From positions 1 to 23,817 of IMG/VR virus record IMGVR_UViG_3300042565_002849: a stretch of 23,817 bases of DNA. The stretch is one strand, 5' to 3'. Of this stretch, positions 22,093 through 23,817 are shown piece after piece. Made by a program: the position numbers and the translations under genes. Numbering within the stretch: position 1 is the first letter of the stretch; each line of letters begins with the position of its first letter. Under the pieces are notes generated by a model. It was not told the DNA's origin and searched no databases. It was given only the letters and a program-made list of their open reading frames with translations. Origin of the DNA: a virus.

Positions 22093-22866
22093 TCAGTACC
22101 GCCAGACATCTGCGGGCCGGGCACCGGCACCGGGCACGAAGCGGCCGCCATTGCGGCGATCCAAGTGGATGAAGCCACGATCGCGGCCGTCACCAAAGCC
22201 ACCGGTCCAGCGCACGATCAGCCAGTCGTAGAGGGCCTGCAGAGGCAGGCCGATCGGGTAGATGTCGATCGCCATCCCGGTCACGTGGAAGCTATTGTGC
22301 ACACCGCCCACCTCCCTGTTGATCGGCTCCGGCCGGTAGAAGCTGGTCATCCCCAACGGGCGGCCCCAGGCCTGCCGGATCGATTGGAACTCTGCCGCCG
22401 TGCCCAGGATCCGGGGGATCACCGAGCTCTGGGCCGACGGTCGCCGCCGCCGATCAAACTGCAGCACCTCCCCCACCGTCAGGTTTGGCGTCACCAGAGC
22501 GTCGAAGTCGCTCCAGTCGATCATTCCCGGCTGCAGGAGCAGCGGTGCTGGAGGGGCCGCCGCCGGCGCCTTGGCCTGCAACCGCCTGAAGTGGGGGGCG
22601 TAGGCGTGCCACTGGCCGGCGCCATGGCCCAGCTCCACCAGCTCATGGGCCTGCCCTGGCAGCTCTGTGCTGGCAATCACCGGCATCTTGTGCCCCGCAG
22701 GCACCATGACCTTCTGCTCCTCAGGCAGATCGGCCGCAGCAGCCGTGCTTTTCTTCAGCCAGGTGTCCTGCACGGCCTGGAAGGTGAAGATCACCGGCTT
22801 CTGCGGTGTCTCGATCGCTTTGCCTTCAGGAGCGGCCGCGGCGGGCTTGGAGCTGGTTGGCGGCAT
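22093..22866 (-). CDS. M15-family zinc peptidase (D,D-/L,D-carboxypeptidase-like)
   Basis: A 257-residue minus-strand protein. Residues ~25-95 (FTFQAVQDTWLKKSTA, then VMVPAGHKMPVIA, WHAYAPHFR) look like an SH3-like or wall-associating module. After a Pro/Ala linker the catalytic domain (~125-245) reads NLTVGEVLQFDRR, ILGTAAEFQSIRQAWG, TSFYRPEPINREVGGVH, then FHVTGMAIDIYP and GFIHLDRR. The zinc ligands expected for M15_3 peptidases are present: H194, D201 (H-x6-D) and H234. The enzyme should cut the peptide stem of peptidoglycan, complementing the muramidase next door. No signal peptide is seen. The stop codon (TCA on the + strand, 22093-22095) abuts the endolysin stop, together spelling the palindrome TGATCA. 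It could be a second lysis enzyme or a virion-borne wall hydrolase. Confidence 0.85.
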   Translation of the reverse strand: MPPTSSKPAAAAPEGKAIETPQKPVIFTFQAVQDTWLKKSTAAAADLPEEQKVMVPAGHKMPVIASTELPGQAHELVELGHGAGQWHAYAPHFRRLQAKAPAAAPPAPLLLQPGMIDWSDFDALVTPNLTVGEVLQFDRRRRPSAQSSVIPRILGTAAEFQSIRQAWGRPLGMTSFYRPEPINREVGGVHNSFHVTGMAIDIYPIGLPLQALYDWLIVRWTGGFGDGRDRGFIHLDRRNGGRFVPGAGARPADVWRY

Positions 22867-22890
22867 TGCGAAGCGTGGATGAACCTGGCT

Positions 22891-23094
22891 TCAGTGTGGG
22901 CCTGCTTCCCGTGGCTCCCATACCCGTGGCTGATTGCTGAATGGCGGCAGCGATGCGCCACTGCCGTTGCCGGTGATTTCTTGCTCAACAGGCGCGGGCA
23001 TCGGCAAGCGCGGATACTGCCAGGATCCATCGGAGTTCTGGCGAACCGTTGAGCCCGCTGGGATGTCGGGGCTTAGGGGGGTGTGGGTGGTCAT
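22891..23094 (-). CDS. Small Pro-rich hypothetical protein
   Basis: A 67-residue minus-strand product starting at the ATG read from 23094, with GGAG nine bases upstream on that strand (part of TTTGGAGTC). The frame is open further upstream, but that part has no good start. Content: MTTHTPLSPDIPAGSTVRQ, NSDGSWQYPRLPMPAPVEQE, then a Gly/Ser/Pro-rich end. It lacks predicted secondary structure and any membrane helix. It sits 24 bases before the M15 start, on the same strand, so the two may be co-transcribed. No family is recognised; a small virion decoration or linker protein is possible. Confidence 0.45.
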   Translation of the reverse strand: MTTHTPLSPDIPAGSTVRQNSDGSWQYPRLPMPAPVEQEITGNGSGASLPPFSNQPRVWEPREAGPH

Positions 23095-23176
23095 CGGCGA
23101 AGACTCCAAATAAGTAGGCAGGTAGGGACTAGAAAAATCGCGTTCATCGCAACATCGGCCCAGGTGGTGTGTTCCG

Positions 23177-23817
23177 TCACGACTCCCCCACCGCCGCAGG
23201 ATCGGGCCGGCTGTAATCAAAGCGCCACCAGCAGACGCCAGTTCGTTGGTCTCTGTTGTGGATATTTTCACGGCAAGCGATGGGCCATCCGTTGCTGTTG
23301 AAAAAAATCACCGCCAGCTCATTCATGCCCATATCGAAATAGATGTGCTGCTTGCGGCACCAGCCGCTGCAGGGTGTGGTGGCCACCCGCTCAGGAATCG
23401 GCAGGGTGGTGGTGGCGTCGATGATCTGCCGGTCGTGCTGATCAACGATCAGCTGCAGCGACCCCGGCGGGAAGCGCCGGCCCTCTTCGGGGATGTAGAT
23501 GCCTGGAAAGGGTGCGTGGAGAGTGAAATCCCCATCATTGATCGTGATCTGCTGCAGGGCCTCCGGTTCATGTGGAGCACGCATCAGCAGCACCGAACTA
23601 CCGTTGTAAATCAGTCGCCGCTCCTGGCCCGCTTCGGAGGGATTTGAGTTCCTGACGGAGATCCACTCGATCCCGTTGAGCACGCCTTTCCCGACGCGAG
23701 GTCTGCCCATGCTGTTTCGATCCAACGGCGAACGGGTCAGCCAGGGTTTGAGGATGTGATGGTTGGGGTCCAGGGCCACACCAGCGAGTTGCAGCACCGG
23801 CGGGGTGTCCGCTGAAA
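23177..23817 (-). CDS. Hypothetical protein, 5' partial at window edge
   Basis: The minus-strand frame is open from the window edge (SADTPPVLQLAGVALDPNH...) to a TGA at 23177-23179, giving at least 212 residues; the start lies outside the window. The sequence is beta-rich (LIYNGSSVLLMRAP, QQITINDGDFTLHAPFPGIY, SLQLIVDQHDRQII) with a C-terminal aromatic segment (QHIYFDMGMNELAVIFFNSNGW, TGVCWWRFDYS). The rich mixture of W, F, Y and Cys looks like an extracellular or virion protein, but no family is recognised and no catalytic motif is seen. It is followed by 82 bases without a visible gene or terminator before the small Pro-rich gene. Confidence 0.6.
   Translation of the reverse strand, partial: SADTPPVLQLAGVALDPNHHILKPWLTRSPLDRNSMGRPRVGKGVLNGIEWISVRNSNPSEAGQERRLIYNGSSVLLMRAPHEPEALQQITINDGDFTLHAPFPGIYIPEEGRRFPPGSLQLIVDQHDRQIIDATTTLPIPERVATTPCSGWCRKQHIYFDMGMNELAVIFFNSNGWPIACRENIHNRDQRTGVCWWRFDYSRPDPAAVGES

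Noticed and set aside
1-23817. CRISPR array, tRNA genes or attachment sites
   Set aside because: No regularly spaced repeats, no cloverleaf-like sequence and no paired direct repeats were seen by eye.
1-23817. HIP1 octamers (GCGATCGC) as proof of a cyanobacterial host
   Set aside because: Only about three were found by eye; roughly one is expected by chance at this GC content, so this is weak support only.
1-23817. Contractile tail (myovirus) or tailocin
   Set aside because: No sheath, baseplate wedge, spike or LysM-hub genes; the G/GT-tape measure-J order fits a non-contractile long tail.

Overview
The window is the tail-and-lysis half of a long-tailed (siphovirus-type) phage or prophage with a GC-rich genome. 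No head, packaging, integrase or att sequences fall inside it, so free virus and prophage cannot be told apart. The host is probably a cyanobacterium of the Synechococcus/Cyanobium kind. The main reason is that the long fibre protein resembles, from memory of the family, large structural proteins of T4-like cyanophages. The high GC content and a few GCGATCGC octamers fit but are weak evidence.

Layout. (a) 1-614: the 3' end of a probable tail-tube gene carrying a C-terminal Ig-like domain, closed by a strong intrinsic terminator. (b) 644-2913: an accessory block interrupting the tail operon: a membrane-anchored protein on the minus strand, a regulatory intergenic region, a KilA-N DNA-binding protein and two small unknown genes. 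(c) 2910-3940: tail assembly chaperones G and G-T, joined by a -1 programmed frameshift on GGGAAAG, the heptamer used by phage lambda. (d) 3984-13384: a 1566-residue tape-measure protein with an embedded M23 peptidase, an L-like minor tail protein, an NlpC/P60-type protein without the usual catalytic histidine, a 1128-residue J-like tip protein, and a 137-residue protein that looks like a shortened relative of the J C-terminus. (e) 13384-15344: a possible M-like minor tail protein and two neighbouring proteins with tail-tube-like features. (f) 15368-20379: a chimeric 1533-residue fibre and a small partner gene. (g) 20420-22092: a lysis cassette of two membrane-protein genes, a small cationic protein and a muramidase-type endolysin. 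(h) 22093-23817, minus strand: an M15 peptidase, a small Pro-rich protein and a partial unknown gene.

How it works together. Most + strand genes overlap by 1-4 bases at start/stop, as expected for one coupled late transcript. The order tube, G/GT, tape measure, L-like, P60, J matches lambda-like and GTA-like tail modules. The terminator and accessory block split this order, so the downstream tail genes need antitermination or their own promoter. Base composition drops sharply in four places (the minus-strand membrane gene, a segment inside J, the distal third of the fibre, and the coiled-coil gene of the lysis block), marking likely exchanged modules.

The points most worth following are the frameshift signal, the J/mini-J pair, the paired tube-like proteins after the tip gene, the chimeric fibre and the accessory block inside the tail operon.
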